From assembly GCF_049933045.1 (NCBI RefSeq), contig NZ_CP187926.1, positions 930,001-994,000 of the forward strand: 64,000 nucleotides of DNA, given 5' to 3'. The notes below the pieces were generated by a model. It was given only the letters and a program-made list of their open reading frames with translations. It searched no databases and was not told where the DNA came from. Source of the stretch: Pseudocolwellia sp049933045. Its GTDB lineage: Bacteria > Pseudomonadota > Gammaproteobacteria > Enterobacterales > Alteromonadaceae. How positions within the stretch are numbered: the stretch's first letter is position 1; every line of letters begins with the position of its first letter. Shown piece after piece: positions 11,401 to 18,826 of the stretch. A program made the translations under genes and the position numbers.

Positions 11401-12326
11401 GTAAAGGTAGTGTGTTTATTTGTGATTTGCTTTTAGAAAAGTCAAAAGACACTCTTTTATCTCTACCAGAAAAACAACTACAAGATAAACGTGTACTGAT
11501 TATTGAAGATAATGCTACATGTGGCGAGGTGATTAAACGCCAATTTGAACATTGGCAAATGAATGTACAGCTTATTTCTAATGGAAAAGAAGCTTTGTCG
11601 TTATTAATCTCTCAAGTAGATAGTCCGCAATTTGATTTAATTCTTATGAATCGTCATCTGGCAGATAAAGAAGGACTGGTTTTCGCTAAAAAAGTCCGTC
11701 AACATCCAGAACTAGACGGATTAAAAATCATGTTTATGACTCTTATGGCAAGTCAGAATGATTTAGCTGATTTAGTCAAAATAGGCATAAGTGGACACTT
11801 TCCTAAACCTGTTACAGTAGATGATTTATATCGAGCATTAAATACGACATTAAACCTCCCTCCAGTTGAGCAAGGCACAGATGAAAGTGAAAAAGCCACT
11901 TCAATAAATGATAAAGATTGTAATTGGAAGCAGGGTACACGGTTATTGCTGGTTGAGGATAATAGAGTTAATCAAATGGTAGCGCTCGGCGTATTAAAGA
12001 AAATAGGTATTAAGCATGTTGTTGTAGCGGTTAATGGTTTGGATGCTATCGCAAAATTAAAATCAAGTGATGATGAGCCTTTTAACTTCATCTTTATGGA
12101 TTGCCAAATGCCTGAAATGGATGGCTACCAAGCGACTAAGATGATCCGAGAAGGATCTGCGGGTGCTTGTTATCAAAATATTCCTATTGTCGCGATGACG
12201 GCTAATGCCATGTTAGGTGATGAACAGAAATGTTTAGATGCAGGTATGGATGATTATTTAGTGAAACCAATTAATAAAGATAAAATATGCAATACATTGC
12301 AAATTTTTATGAACCAAGCGAATTAA
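8430..12326 (+). CDS. Hybrid sensor histidine kinase (PilJ-like sensor, PAS, GAF, two REC domains)
   Basis: A 1298-residue inner-membrane kinase. TM1 (about 16-36) and TM2 (about 187-208) bracket a periplasmic domain with LINLAGSQRMLSQKI, typical of the PilJ/NarX-type N-terminal sensor. Then come a PAS (about 225-345), a GAF (about 365-505) and two PAS domains (about 515-765). The HisKA domain has its phosphorylated His at residue 786 (SMSHEIRTPMNG). The HATPase domain shows NLVANAIKFTK, DTGIGIPED and GGTGLGLAIV. The first receiver domain has Asn at residue 1074 where the acceptor Asp is expected (ILMNRHLAD), so it is probably not phosphorylated. The second receiver is complete (Asp1224 in FMDCQMPEMDG). 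No response regulator gene is adjacent. The stimulus is unknown. Confidence 0.92.
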   Translation: MADIKTLQKNIRVRNLYVISLIVVLISISFLSLIILFKQQKEDAELINLAGSQRMLSQKIAYFSYIHHQNLSLNIVDQSINKDLLESAYAFSTNQERLTVIANNQPDIIPEEVASIYIHGPIYLNNKIERYAESAIALSKTSDEEVAKGIVMDQFEPKSVEGLLHDLDQVVSKIEQHINARITFSEMLKTVFWLVAMVLLVSFSFFIFRPLQKLIKKSYLSLFTSKQRSVELSFAINKHAIVYRIENDGSITEVNSRFCEFFCYTEEEVIGLNVMSICSDTYDSNYLQNIFRECAENEYWHGESINKLKGGRELWLSTTIVPLKNDNNKIESFIVIQNDISEIKHTEFVLQQLHYITSNQDKVLGEKIQSILALGKQIFNLPLALISEIDNEEYKVLYCDTPNAEILSGTVFELSNTYCFHTYLADHAIAFHQAGDSTIKSHPCYENFGLESYIGVPLVVDGKRFGTLNFSGVEPSPKPFTARELDLIQLFSHWIGSELTRANHENELLAQQSLMEQIGKQARIGVWEINMINETIYWSNVTKDIHEVPSDYQPNLSTAINFYKEGYSRNTITELVEQTIKTGTPFEKDLQLVTAKGNEVWVSARGRADLENGKCVRMFGSFQDITDKVLAQQKMSEDSQRMRLAADSAGFGVWVYNLIDNNVTWDDWMYTVYGISPDVKESPFSLWENSLHPDDKESAVSELSYAIENKSKFDTQYRIIWPDGTIKHIKAAATVIYDHAEVPISVIGVNYDLTEREENAIALTKAKVQADLAVTAKNEFFASMSHEIRTPMNGVIGMLDLVKESKLNQEQKHRIGIAQQSAKSLLSLINDVLDFSKIDANKLELENISFNLIKMAGDLADASAQQAQSKSLELILDTVEVEESLVVGDSNRIRQILTNLVANAIKFTKQGEVVIRLRQQHHSNSHWRITIEVSDTGIGIPEDKQTALFEAFSQVDASTTREYGGTGLGLAIVKKLCACMQGSIRVESAEGKGSVFICDLLLEKSKDTLLSLPEKQLQDKRVLIIEDNATCGEVIKRQFEHWQMNVQLISNGKEALSLLISQVDSPQFDLILMNRHLADKEGLVFAKKVRQHPELDGLKIMFMTLMASQNDLADLVKIGISGHFPKPVTVDDLYRALNTTLNLPPVEQGTDESEKATSINDKDCNWKQGTRLLLVEDNRVNQMVALGVLKKIGIKHVVVAVNGLDAIAKLKSSDDEPFNFIFMDCQMPEMDGYQATKMIREGSAGACYQNIPIVAMTANAMLGDEQKCLDAGMDDYLVKPINKDKICNTLQIFMNQAN

Positions 12327-12843
12327 TCCGTTTGGTATAACTATATTTCTTAGTTAAGCGCTTTAACGCTATGCATATTTAACTAATCACTTTAACTAAA
12401 CATATTAACTAAGCAGGTTAATATCAGTGATTGCAGAATAAAGTAAATAGAAACACACAAAACCACTTTAGTTATGATCACATAACTATTCGAACATCTT
12501 TATCCGTGCAAGGCTTTATTTTTCCTTTAAAGTTTTGTGCTATTTTCATTGAAAACCCTTTCTTTTTAATCATGAAATATCATCCATTCCTCAGTGAATT
12601 ATCCCTTTGTTTATTCAAAAATTAAACGCTGGATATTTTCTTCATTTTTTTAGTGTTTTTTATAATATAAATCTTGTCTTTTAGCCAAAGCTACCTTATA
12701 TCTATCATCCGAAATGAGCTGTTGATATGGCATGGGTTTTTATTTGTTTTTTGGAGAAAAAACACAGGTTAGTACAGATCATTGTTTGGTTAAATATGGG
12801 TAGTCCTGGATATAGAATCCAGCCTTTAAATAATGAGAAAAAT
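12327..12843. other. Intergenic region with a dispersed 20-mer repeat
   Basis: No convincing gene is seen between the hybrid kinase and the GNAT-nitrilase gene. It opens with AATTAATCCGTTTGGTATAA (12321-12340), a 20-mer that recurs exactly at 51373-51392 as one arm of a MITE-like palindrome, so this may be a relic of the same repeat family. Short repeats of TTAACTAA type follow to about 12415. An open frame at 12431-12625 has no ribosome binding site and no recognisable product. Confidence 0.5.
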
Positions 12844-14391
12844 ATGACAGATGATACGTTAACGGAAGACACCGAACATAAACTTAATTTAAGACATTTA
12901 ACTCTTGACGATTATGACTACGTAAAAGATTTAATGGATGCGGTTTATCCTGGTTTAGGCGGCGCTTGGCCAAAAAATAAGTTTAGAGCTCAGCTTAAAG
13001 TCTTTCCTGATGGACAAATTTGTATTGAAGACCATGGTGTTGTTGTTGCAGCAGCTTTTAGCGTTATTGTTGATTACGACAAGTTTGGTGATCAGCATAC
13101 ATACGATGAAATTACAGGTGATGCTTACTTAACAACTCATGACCCGTTAGGTGATGTACTTTATGGTGTTGACGTATTTGTATCGCCAGATTACAGAGCC
13201 ATGCGTTTAGGAAGACGTCTTTATGAAGCACGTAAAGAAATTTGTCAAAACCTGAACTTAAAATCAATAGTCGCGGGCGGCAGAATACCAAAATATAAAG
13301 ATCATGCGGCTAATTTAACGCCTCAAGCTTATATTGAAAAAGTGAAGCGTAAAGAATTGTATGATCCGATCCTTACCTTTCAATTGTCTAACGAATTTGA
13401 AGTTAAGCGTGTATTAAAAAACTACTTACCAGAAGATGAAGACTCTCACGGCTATGCAACTTTGCTTGAGTGGACAAACCTTTATTATGACCCTGAAAAA
13501 GCTCCGCTTATTGGTGCTGCTAAAACAACCGCTCGTGTAGGTTGTGTGCAATGGCAAATGCGCCCATTTTCTTCAGTTGAAGAGTTGTCGCAGCAGGTGG
13601 AGTTCTTTATTGATGCGTTATCTGACTATCAATGTGATTTAGCGCTATTTCCAGAATTCTTTAATGCGCCACTCATGGGAATTGAGAACCATCAAACCTC
13701 TATAGCAGCGATTAAAGCTTTATCTGAGTACAGTGTAGAGATTGTCGAAGTTATCTCAAAATTAGCCGTGTCGTACAACATTAATGTTATCGCAGGGTCT
13801 ATGCCTGTTATTGAAAACGATGAACTGTTTAATGTTTCTTATTTATGTCGTCGTGACGGTACGATTGACTCACAATATAAGATCCATGTTACGCCACACG
13901 AAAAACGCGCTTGGATCATGCAAGGAGGTAACGAGCTAAAAGTATTCGATACAGACTTTGGCAGAATAGGAATTTTGATTTGTTACGATATTGAATTTCC
14001 AGAGCTAGGGCGCTTATTGTCAGAGCAAGGTGTGCAAATATTATTTGTACCTTTCTGGACAGACACTAAAAATGGTTACTTAAGAGTGAGATGTTGTGCG
14101 CAAGCTCGCGCAATAGAGAACGAATGTTACGTTGCTATTGCGGGTAGTGTGGGTAATTTACCTAAAGTAGATGGTGCCGACATACAATATGCTCAATCTG
14201 CGGTTTTCTCGCCGTCTGATTTTTCGTTTCCTCATGATGCGATTATGGCTGAGACAACACCTAATACTGAAATGACCATTATTGTTGATTTAGATTTAGA
14301 TAAACTAAACAAACTGCAAAATGAAGGTTCGGTTAGAAATTACTTAGATCGCCGTCGTGATCTTTATAAAATAGGTTGGCTAGGAGATTAG
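12844..14391 (+). CDS. GNAT acetyltransferase / carbon-nitrogen hydrolase (nitrilase superfamily) fusion
   Basis: The start at 12844 gives 515 residues and is preferred over an upstream in-frame ATG at 12727, whose extra 39 residues look non-conserved. Residues 1-200 are a GNAT N-acetyltransferase domain (DVFVSPDYRAMRLGRRLYEAR is its acetyl-CoA loop). Residues 230-500 are a nitrilase-superfamily amidohydrolase with the full catalytic triad: Glu271 (LFPEFFNAP), Lys346 (SQYKIHVTPHEK) and Cys380 (GILICYDIEFPE). This fusion is known in several bacteria, but its substrate is not established. A sequential acyl transfer and amide hydrolysis is a reasonable guess. It is cytoplasmic and appears to be a single-gene unit ending at a hairpin terminator. 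Confidence 0.88.
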   Translation: MTDDTLTEDTEHKLNLRHLTLDDYDYVKDLMDAVYPGLGGAWPKNKFRAQLKVFPDGQICIEDHGVVVAAAFSVIVDYDKFGDQHTYDEITGDAYLTTHDPLGDVLYGVDVFVSPDYRAMRLGRRLYEARKEICQNLNLKSIVAGGRIPKYKDHAANLTPQAYIEKVKRKELYDPILTFQLSNEFEVKRVLKNYLPEDEDSHGYATLLEWTNLYYDPEKAPLIGAAKTTARVGCVQWQMRPFSSVEELSQQVEFFIDALSDYQCDLALFPEFFNAPLMGIENHQTSIAAIKALSEYSVEIVEVISKLAVSYNINVIAGSMPVIENDELFNVSYLCRRDGTIDSQYKIHVTPHEKRAWIMQGGNELKVFDTDFGRIGILICYDIEFPELGRLLSEQGVQILFVPFWTDTKNGYLRVRCCAQARAIENECYVAIAGSVGNLPKVDGADIQYAQSAVFSPSDFSFPHDAIMAETTPNTEMTIIVDLDLDKLNKLQNEGSVRNYLDRRRDLYKIGWLGD

Positions 14392-14438
14392 AAGCGTTAG
14401 AAATTAAAAGCGTTGAGTAATTAGAGTTATACGAAGCG

Positions 14439-14472
14439 AAAGGGCTAGGTTATTTTTAACTAGCTCTTTATT
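14439..14472 (+). terminator. Probable terminator after the GNAT-nitrilase gene
   Basis: GGGCTAGGTTA and TAACTAGCTC form a stem with one mismatch around a TTTT loop, followed by a T-rich stretch. It lies about 50 bases after the stop codon. Confidence 0.6.
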
Positions 14473-14591
14473 GCATTATTTTTTAAATAAGTGCCATCAG
14501 ATAACCTCAAATGTTGTTTGTCTGATATTTAATCAAGTACTTGTAGCAAAATTTCAGACATTATATGATTAAACTATCCAAACTTAGATGA

Positions 14592-15146
14592 ATGAGAGAT
14601 GTATTATCTATGACTAAAAAACCTAGAAACATAGGGCATATATCGAAAGGTAATGGATTTACCCTAATAGAATTAGTTGTTGTTATTGTTATTTTAGGAA
14701 TTTTGGCTGCTACTGCGGCTCCAAAGTTTATAGATTTAACAGGAGATGCTAACGAATCTGTACTAAATAGTCTTGCTGGCACTATGAAATCTAGTGGGCA
14801 ATTGGTTTATACCAAATCCATTATACAAGGCCTACATACTGAAGCTACGGGGGAGGTTGATTTAGATGGTGATGGTGCAACGGATATAGCAACTAAATAT
14901 GGTTACCCTAACGCACATAGATCTGAAGGTATTATAAATGGATTAGATATTTCAGAAGATGACTGGACTTGGTCGGGTAATGGTTCAAACAATGTGTTTT
15001 ATATTACAACTGCTACATTAGGTGGAAGAACGGGCTTGTATGTAAATCGTAGTCACATATCTGACACTAATTGCTATATCACTTATGTAGGGGCAACCGC
15101 GCTTGGTGAATCACCTGTAGTCGAAGTTATTAATACTGGGTGCTAG
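14592..15146 (+). CDS. Type IV pilin-like protein (MSHA pilin type)
   Basis: A prepilin of up to 184 residues. After a short basic leader the motif GFTLIELVVVIVILGILAA marks the PilD prepilin-peptidase site (cleavage after Gly, with Glu at +5) and the hydrophobic N-terminal helix that packs the pilus core. Two cysteines near the C-terminus (DTNCYITYV and the final Cys) would form the usual disulfide-bounded loop, and DLDGDGATDI is an acidic, calcium-binding-like loop common in MSHA pilins. It stands alone, away from any pilus assembly operon, so it may be a minor or alternative pilin. The start is uncertain between ATG 14592 and ATG 14610. Confidence 0.85.
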   Translation: MRDVLSMTKKPRNIGHISKGNGFTLIELVVVIVILGILAATAAPKFIDLTGDANESVLNSLAGTMKSSGQLVYTKSIIQGLHTEATGEVDLDGDGATDIATKYGYPNAHRSEGIINGLDISEDDWTWSGNGSNNVFYITTATLGGRTGLYVNRSHISDTNCYITYVGATALGESPVVEVINTGC

Positions 15147-15477
15147 TTACTGATAAAGCCTTCATGATGCCCCTCGTTTTTCAGGTTGAATTTTTCGAGA
15201 TGAAAGTGCTTAAATCACGTTAAAACCGCATTTAATAAAAGCTTTGTTTAATTTTTCTTAGTAAGTGTTACTCAACTAAGCGCCCATCTCAAATGTGTTA
15301 TTAATTCTAACACTTCAATTTTTCTTCGTTGATTTCGTAAATTATAGTATTAAAAATAATGAAATATCTACTTCAACTACACTCACTCTATTCAATAGCT
15401 GACATTAGATTTTAGTGTCCGTTTTATCGGAGGGGGATCATGTCGACGCTCAGAGCGTCTTGTTAGACTTACCATGT
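15147..15477. other. Intergenic region, no gene seen
   Basis: No open frame of note is seen. Near its right end it holds the small palindrome GACGCTCAGAGCGTC (15445-15459) followed by TTGTTAGAC, which resembles an integron core site (GTTRRRY). Confidence 0.4.
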
Positions 15478-15840
15478 CTAGAAAGTGATTTTCACAGGCA
15501 CTTGGCTACCATCCTCGTTTTCTAAAATTAACTCTAGGATATCTCCAGCTTCTTTACGCATTAATTTTTTTGCTTCACTTGCAGGACAACCTGGGATTTT
15601 ACAGTTTTCTACAGAAATAATTTTTTGGCCTACAATAATCCCTGCATTTTCAGCTGGTGAATTAGACTTTACTTTCTTGATGGTATAGGAAACCAGAGTT
15701 GGGCTAAAAAAACCATCAGCTTCAACCTCTCCAGAAATACCAAGTTTTACAGGTTCACCAGCTAAAACACCTAATGATGTAATTGAAATTAAAATAATTG
15801 TAACTTTGAAAATATGCATAAACAATCCTTGTAAGTCTAA
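15463..15840. repeat. 10-bp inverted repeats flanking the PDZ gene
   Basis: TTAGACTTAC at 15463-15472 and its exact complement GTAAGTCTAA at 15831-15840 bracket the 348-bp PDZ gene within a few bases on each side. Both contain GTTAGAC-type core sequence as found at integron cassette junctions. A full attC is not present, so a relic cassette is possible but unproven. Confidence 0.45.
15478..15825 (-). CDS. Small secreted PDZ-domain protein
   Basis: A 115-residue protein with an N-terminal signal peptide (residues 1-22, cleavage likely near VLAGEP) and one PDZ domain. The domain shows VKSNSPAENAGIIVGQKIISVENCKI, the usual ligand-groove and helix pattern, and the chain ends as the domain does. 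It would act in the periplasm or at the surface, binding peptide C-termini, but has no protease domain as DegP-type proteins do. Two cysteines (NCKIPGCP) are close enough to form a disulfide. The ATG at 15825 is preceded by AAGGATTG. The gene is bracketed by short inverted repeats and has no operon partner. Confidence 0.8.
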   Translation of the reverse strand: MFMHIFKVTIILISITSLGVLAGEPVKLGISGEVEADGFFSPTLVSYTIKKVKSNSPAENAGIIVGQKIISVENCKIPGCPASEAKKLMRKEAGDILELILENEDGSQVPVKITF

Positions 15841-16040
15841 CGAGCCTGTAGAATTACTCGTTTTTTATTTAATTTTTAATCAAAATACTCTAACTGGATT
15901 ATTTTCTTTTAACAATCAAAAACGTTTACGTTTTTGGACGATTTTTATTTGTGCATCGTTAAAGGTTTATTAAGAGTGATGATGAAGTGGTTTATGTCGT
16001 TTTGAGGCTGGTTTTTCGTGTGATGTTGGGCTTTTAGGCC

Positions 16041-17621
16041 CTAATGCAGATTGTTTCTTAACTTTTCAATATTATGAACAAGGCAATACATTTGCCATTG
16101 GGTGTTCACTTTATCTTGCCCACGCAAGGTGAATTTATTCATGCCTTTATTAACCGTGATATTGCCAAACACCGGTTCGATTGCCCCTAATCTTTTACTG
16201 TACTGCCGTCGTCCAATGGGGCTGTCTATTTTTACCTTCATTCGGTCACTGTGACTGACATTTTGTACCAGTTTCGTTAAGAACTGGACTTGTCGGCCGG
16301 TTGATTTGGGCGGCTTTCGCATACATTGCTTTTGCAGTGGACAAAATCGGCAGTCTTTCAAATAGCCCGTGAATCGGACGTAGCTTTTACCTTGGCTGAT
16401 GATACTTGTACTTTGCCGCCAAAGTGTTTTCCCCGCAGGACAAATGCAGCTATTGCTGGTTGGGTCAAAGTTAAAATCGTCTTGTGTAAAGCGTCGCGCC
16501 CTGCCTTTACTGCGTTTTAATCGCCGTTTTTCTTGCTCTGTATGGTAGGTCTCACTGGTTTTAAAGAGTGGATTTCGACTTCTAAATTGCGTATCAGCTA
16601 TGTAGCTGTCTAACCCTGTTGTCGCCATATATTCCAGATTAGCTTCACTGTGAAAGCCACTATCTGCGGTGAACTTAGCGGTTTCAAATGCGTTTGGTGT
16701 ACCAAGTTTACTTAATTGATTGTTGAGTTGTTCTATGGCGGGTTTTAATGTTTGTTGCTCGCCAACACTGCCCCAAGTTTGAGCTTGAAGAATGATTTGA
16801 TGCTGACGTAAAGGGATTTACTAATGCCTTGATGCCATGGATGGCAATGAAAGGCGAGCATCGTTAATCGCAATGCCGTTGTAGCCTTGAATGGTACCTT
16901 TACTGGTGGTCATTTTAGCGCTGTCATTATCGGTAACATTACTTTTAACGGACTTGCCTGTACTACCGTGCTTTTCTTCGTTGGTCGCTAAGAAATCACT
17001 GATTTTTGTGGCGCTGTTATCAAGCTTCGCTTTTTGTTTTAAGTCATGGTTGATTTCATCTTCACTCAAACCATCTTGTGCTTGGTGCTTTGCCAGAATG
17101 CGCTGGCTAGCTTTGCGTAGCTTCTCTTCCTTGCGAGTTAACTCGTCAAATGTCCCACTATATTCTTTACTCGCATTGGATTTTATCTTGCAACCATCGA
17201 TGGCAAACATGTGACGGCCAATGAGTCCTTCCTTATCACATATCATTAATACTTGAGTGAATAGCGGCTCAATTTGGTCTTTCATTCGCGTAACAAATGC
17301 GGCAATAGAGGTGTAGTGCGGCTGAACATCGCCCGATAAACTCATGAAAGTAATGTTGGTTTCACAGGCATTGGCAATGCGGCGACTGCTGATAAAACCA
17401 CGAGAATAGCCAAATAGAATAATCTTTAACATCACTGATGGTGGATAGGCGGCTGCGCCGCCTTTATCGTTTTGATACCACGGTTCAAAGCCTGATAAAT
17501 CAAGGTGATTTTCAACAATATGCGCAAGCGCATATTCAAACGTACCCGGGATAATTTGCTGTGAGAAATCGATGGGAATGAACTTACTTTGACAGGATAA
17601 ATCGGGTTTGTAGTTAGCCAT
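16041..17621 (-). pseudogene. IS1182-family transposase, interrupted
   Basis: Two open pieces, 16821-17621 (N-terminal, starting MANYKPDL) and 16041-16628 (C-terminal), belong to one DDE transposase. The N-terminal piece has the conserved IS1182/IS5-like region (PPSVMLKIILFGYSRGFISSRRIA, split over its helix, and the first acidic residue in MFAIDGCKIKSNAS). The C-terminal piece has a CPAGKTLW/CRFCPLQKQC cysteine cluster and ends KVNTQWQMYCLVHNIEKL, as in this family. Between them the frame continues without stops (TADSGFHSEANLEYMATTGL) apart from a 54-bp insertion bringing a stop codon. The preferred start (17621) is 57 bases inside the longest frame. The product is almost certainly inactive. 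Confidence 0.82.
16803..16856. repeat. 54-bp palindrome-containing insertion in the transposase gene
   Basis: Comparing the two halves of the transposase frame, the segment between GATGCT and CATCAAATC (minus-strand sense) does not fit the protein and carries the stop. It contains the palindrome TGCCATGGATGGCA. Removing it, give or take one codon, rejoins GIAINDA with HQIILQAQTWG. It may be a REP-like or very small MITE insertion. Confidence 0.55.
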
Positions 17622-17707
17622 GTTAATTAACTTTAGCAGGATAATATCTATTAGATCACAGATAAGAACACCGCACAAGGTTAAAAAACATACAACCTAA
17701 AGGTAAT

Positions 17708-17735
17708 AAAAGGAACGTGAAATAGTTCCTTTTTG
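17708..17735. terminator. Bidirectional hairpin terminator
   Basis: AAAAGGAAC and GTTCCTTTT form a perfect 9-bp stem around GTGAAATA, with A and T runs on both sides. It lies between the cassette array and the IS1182 transposase and could stop array transcription from entering the element. Confidence 0.7.
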
Positions 17736-17751
17736 GAGAAATTCTACAGCC

Positions 17752-17846
17752 TCAACGCCGCAATAAGCGGCAAAAAATAGTTGGCTATAATGTGAACGGA
17801 GTGAAACAGCCAACTGTTTTTTGTCCGTTTGATTGCCTTGTTATAT
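17752..17846 (-). repeat. attC site 1 (ParDE cassette), array end
   Basis: Inner arms AGTTGGCT and AGCCAACT surround the GTGAACGGAGTGAAAC end loop; the right core is GTTATAT. The left core reads CAACGCC instead of TAACGCC and overlaps the proposed end of the IS1182 element. It is the last attC of the array. Confidence 0.85.
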
Positions 17847-17894
17847 TTTTTATACCATAATCTAATATATATTGGTACAAACAAAGGTTTAATC

Positions 17895-18134
17895 ATGGCT
17901 AAAAATACTAGCGTTACACTAGGCGATCACTTTGATCAATTTATTAACCAACAACTTAGCACAGGTCGTTACGGTTCAGCGAGTGAAATTGTGCGTGCAG
18001 GATTAAGATCCTTAGAAGATCAGGAAACTAAACTGCTAAATTTACGCAATATGCTTATCCAAGGGGAACAAAGTGGAGTAGTTGATTATAGTTATGATTC
18101 TTTATTAACTGAATTGGATAAAGAAAACCACTAA
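17895..18134 (+). CDS. parD: ParD-type antitoxin (ribbon-helix-helix)
   Basis: Starting at ATG 17895 the product has 79 residues. An in-frame codon at 17829 lies inside the attC and is not a plausible start. The N-terminal part (NTSVTLGDHFDQFINQQLSTG) is a ribbon-helix-helix DNA-binding domain. SASEIVRAGLRSLEDQE is the conserved ParD signature. The acidic C-terminus would wrap the toxin. As in other type II systems it should neutralise ParE and repress its own promoter, which likely lies at 17850-17890. It is read opposite to most cassettes, as is usual for toxin-antitoxin cassettes with their own promoter. Its stop overlaps the ParE start (TAATG). Confidence 0.93.
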   Translation: MAKNTSVTLGDHFDQFINQQLSTGRYGSASEIVRAGLRSLEDQETKLLNLRNMLIQGEQSGVVDYSYDSLLTELDKENH

Positions 18135-18427
18135 TGAAAGAATTAGTATTATCAGCTAAAGCGAAATCCGATTTAATTAAAATAGCTAGGTACACTCAAC
18201 TTACGTGGGGAACAGCCCAGCGAAATGATTATTTAAAAATATTAGATAACACATTTCAGTTATTAATAGAGGAACCAGAACTAGGATTAAACTGTGATTA
18301 TATTAGAGAGGGTTACAGTAAATACCCTCAAGCTAGTCACGTAGTTTATTACAAAGCACATCAAGTAAACCAGATATTAATTATCCGTATATTGCATAAA
18401 AGTATGGATGTTAACTCCGCCTTCTAG
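18134..18427 (+). CDS. parE: ParE/RelE-superfamily toxin
   Basis: A 97-residue toxin. The N-terminal LVLSAKAKSDLIKIARYTQLTWG and the C-terminal HVVYYKAHQVNQILIIRILHKSMDV match the ParE fold, with the last strand and the conserved RILHKSMD end. ParE toxins poison DNA gyrase, while relatives of the RelE type cleave mRNA, and sequence alone favours ParE because of the ParD partner and the missing RelE catalytic residues. The gene is translationally coupled to parD by a one-base overlap. In integrons such modules are thought to stabilise arrays by killing cells that lose them. Confidence 0.93.
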   Translation: MKELVLSAKAKSDLIKIARYTQLTWGTAQRNDYLKILDNTFQLLIEEPELGLNCDYIREGYSKYPQASHVVYYKAHQVNQILIIRILHKSMDVNSAF

Positions 18428-18431
18428 AAAA

Positions 18432-18735
18432 ATATAACGCCCCCATTTAGAGGCTAAAAATTGTTGGCCAAAATAGCGAGGCACGAGCAACGGCCAGCTG
18501 TTTTTAGTCCTTTGCAATGCCTTGTTAGCCGTGGAAGATAAACGTTTGCGGTTTACCGCTATAACTATTTAATAAGACAACGCATTAATTAAAATACACT
18601 TTACTCAAAAATTAACACCGAGAAAACAACACAAAGCAATTAACAATAAGTAAATTTCAATTAGGGATAGTTCAAGTGAAACGTGAAACCTTTTCACTAA
18701 AAACCAATCCCTGATTTATACAAACTGAATAAGAC
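18432..18735 (-). repeat. Type I gene-less cassette, copy 1 (attC 18432-18530)
   Basis: The body has the GCGGTTTACCGC hairpin and the GTGAAA/TTTCAC hairpin allele, with GTG before AAACGT. No gene is seen. The attC has TTGGCC/GGCCAG arms. Confidence 0.85.
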
Positions 18736-18826
18736 TGCTAACGCCCAAATAACGGGCTTTTATTGCTGGCTTATAATTTGCGAGGAACGAGCACAGCCAG
18801 CTGTAAAAGTCCTGTTAATTGCCTTG
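18736..18826 (-). repeat. attC site 3, split by IS110-family copy 1
   Basis: Arms GCTGGCTT and CAGCCAGC. The site reads to CCTTG, then the IS (18827-20030), then resumes CTTGTTAGGT at 20027-20037. It closed the DUF3592 cassette and belongs to the AACGCCCAAATAA type shared with the sites at 28270 and 38377. Confidence 0.85.

Larger units (their letters stand above)
16002..17754 (-). mobile_element. Decayed IS1182-type insertion sequence
   Basis: About 1.75 kb, the size of IS1182-family elements. The proposed ends are TTGAGGCTG (16002-16010) and its complement CAGCCTCAA (17747-17755). No clear target duplication is visible. The right end touches the last attC of the cassette array, so the array may have been cut by, or may have received, this element. 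Only a broken transposase is inside. Confidence 0.65.

Noticed and set aside
12431..12625. Plus-strand 64-codon frame between the kinase and GNAT-nitrilase genes.
   Set aside because: No ribosome binding site, odd composition, and no domain.
12727..12843. Upstream start of the GNAT-nitrilase gene.
   Set aside because: The added 39 residues look unlike the family, and the ATG at 12844 starts where the acetyltransferase domain begins.
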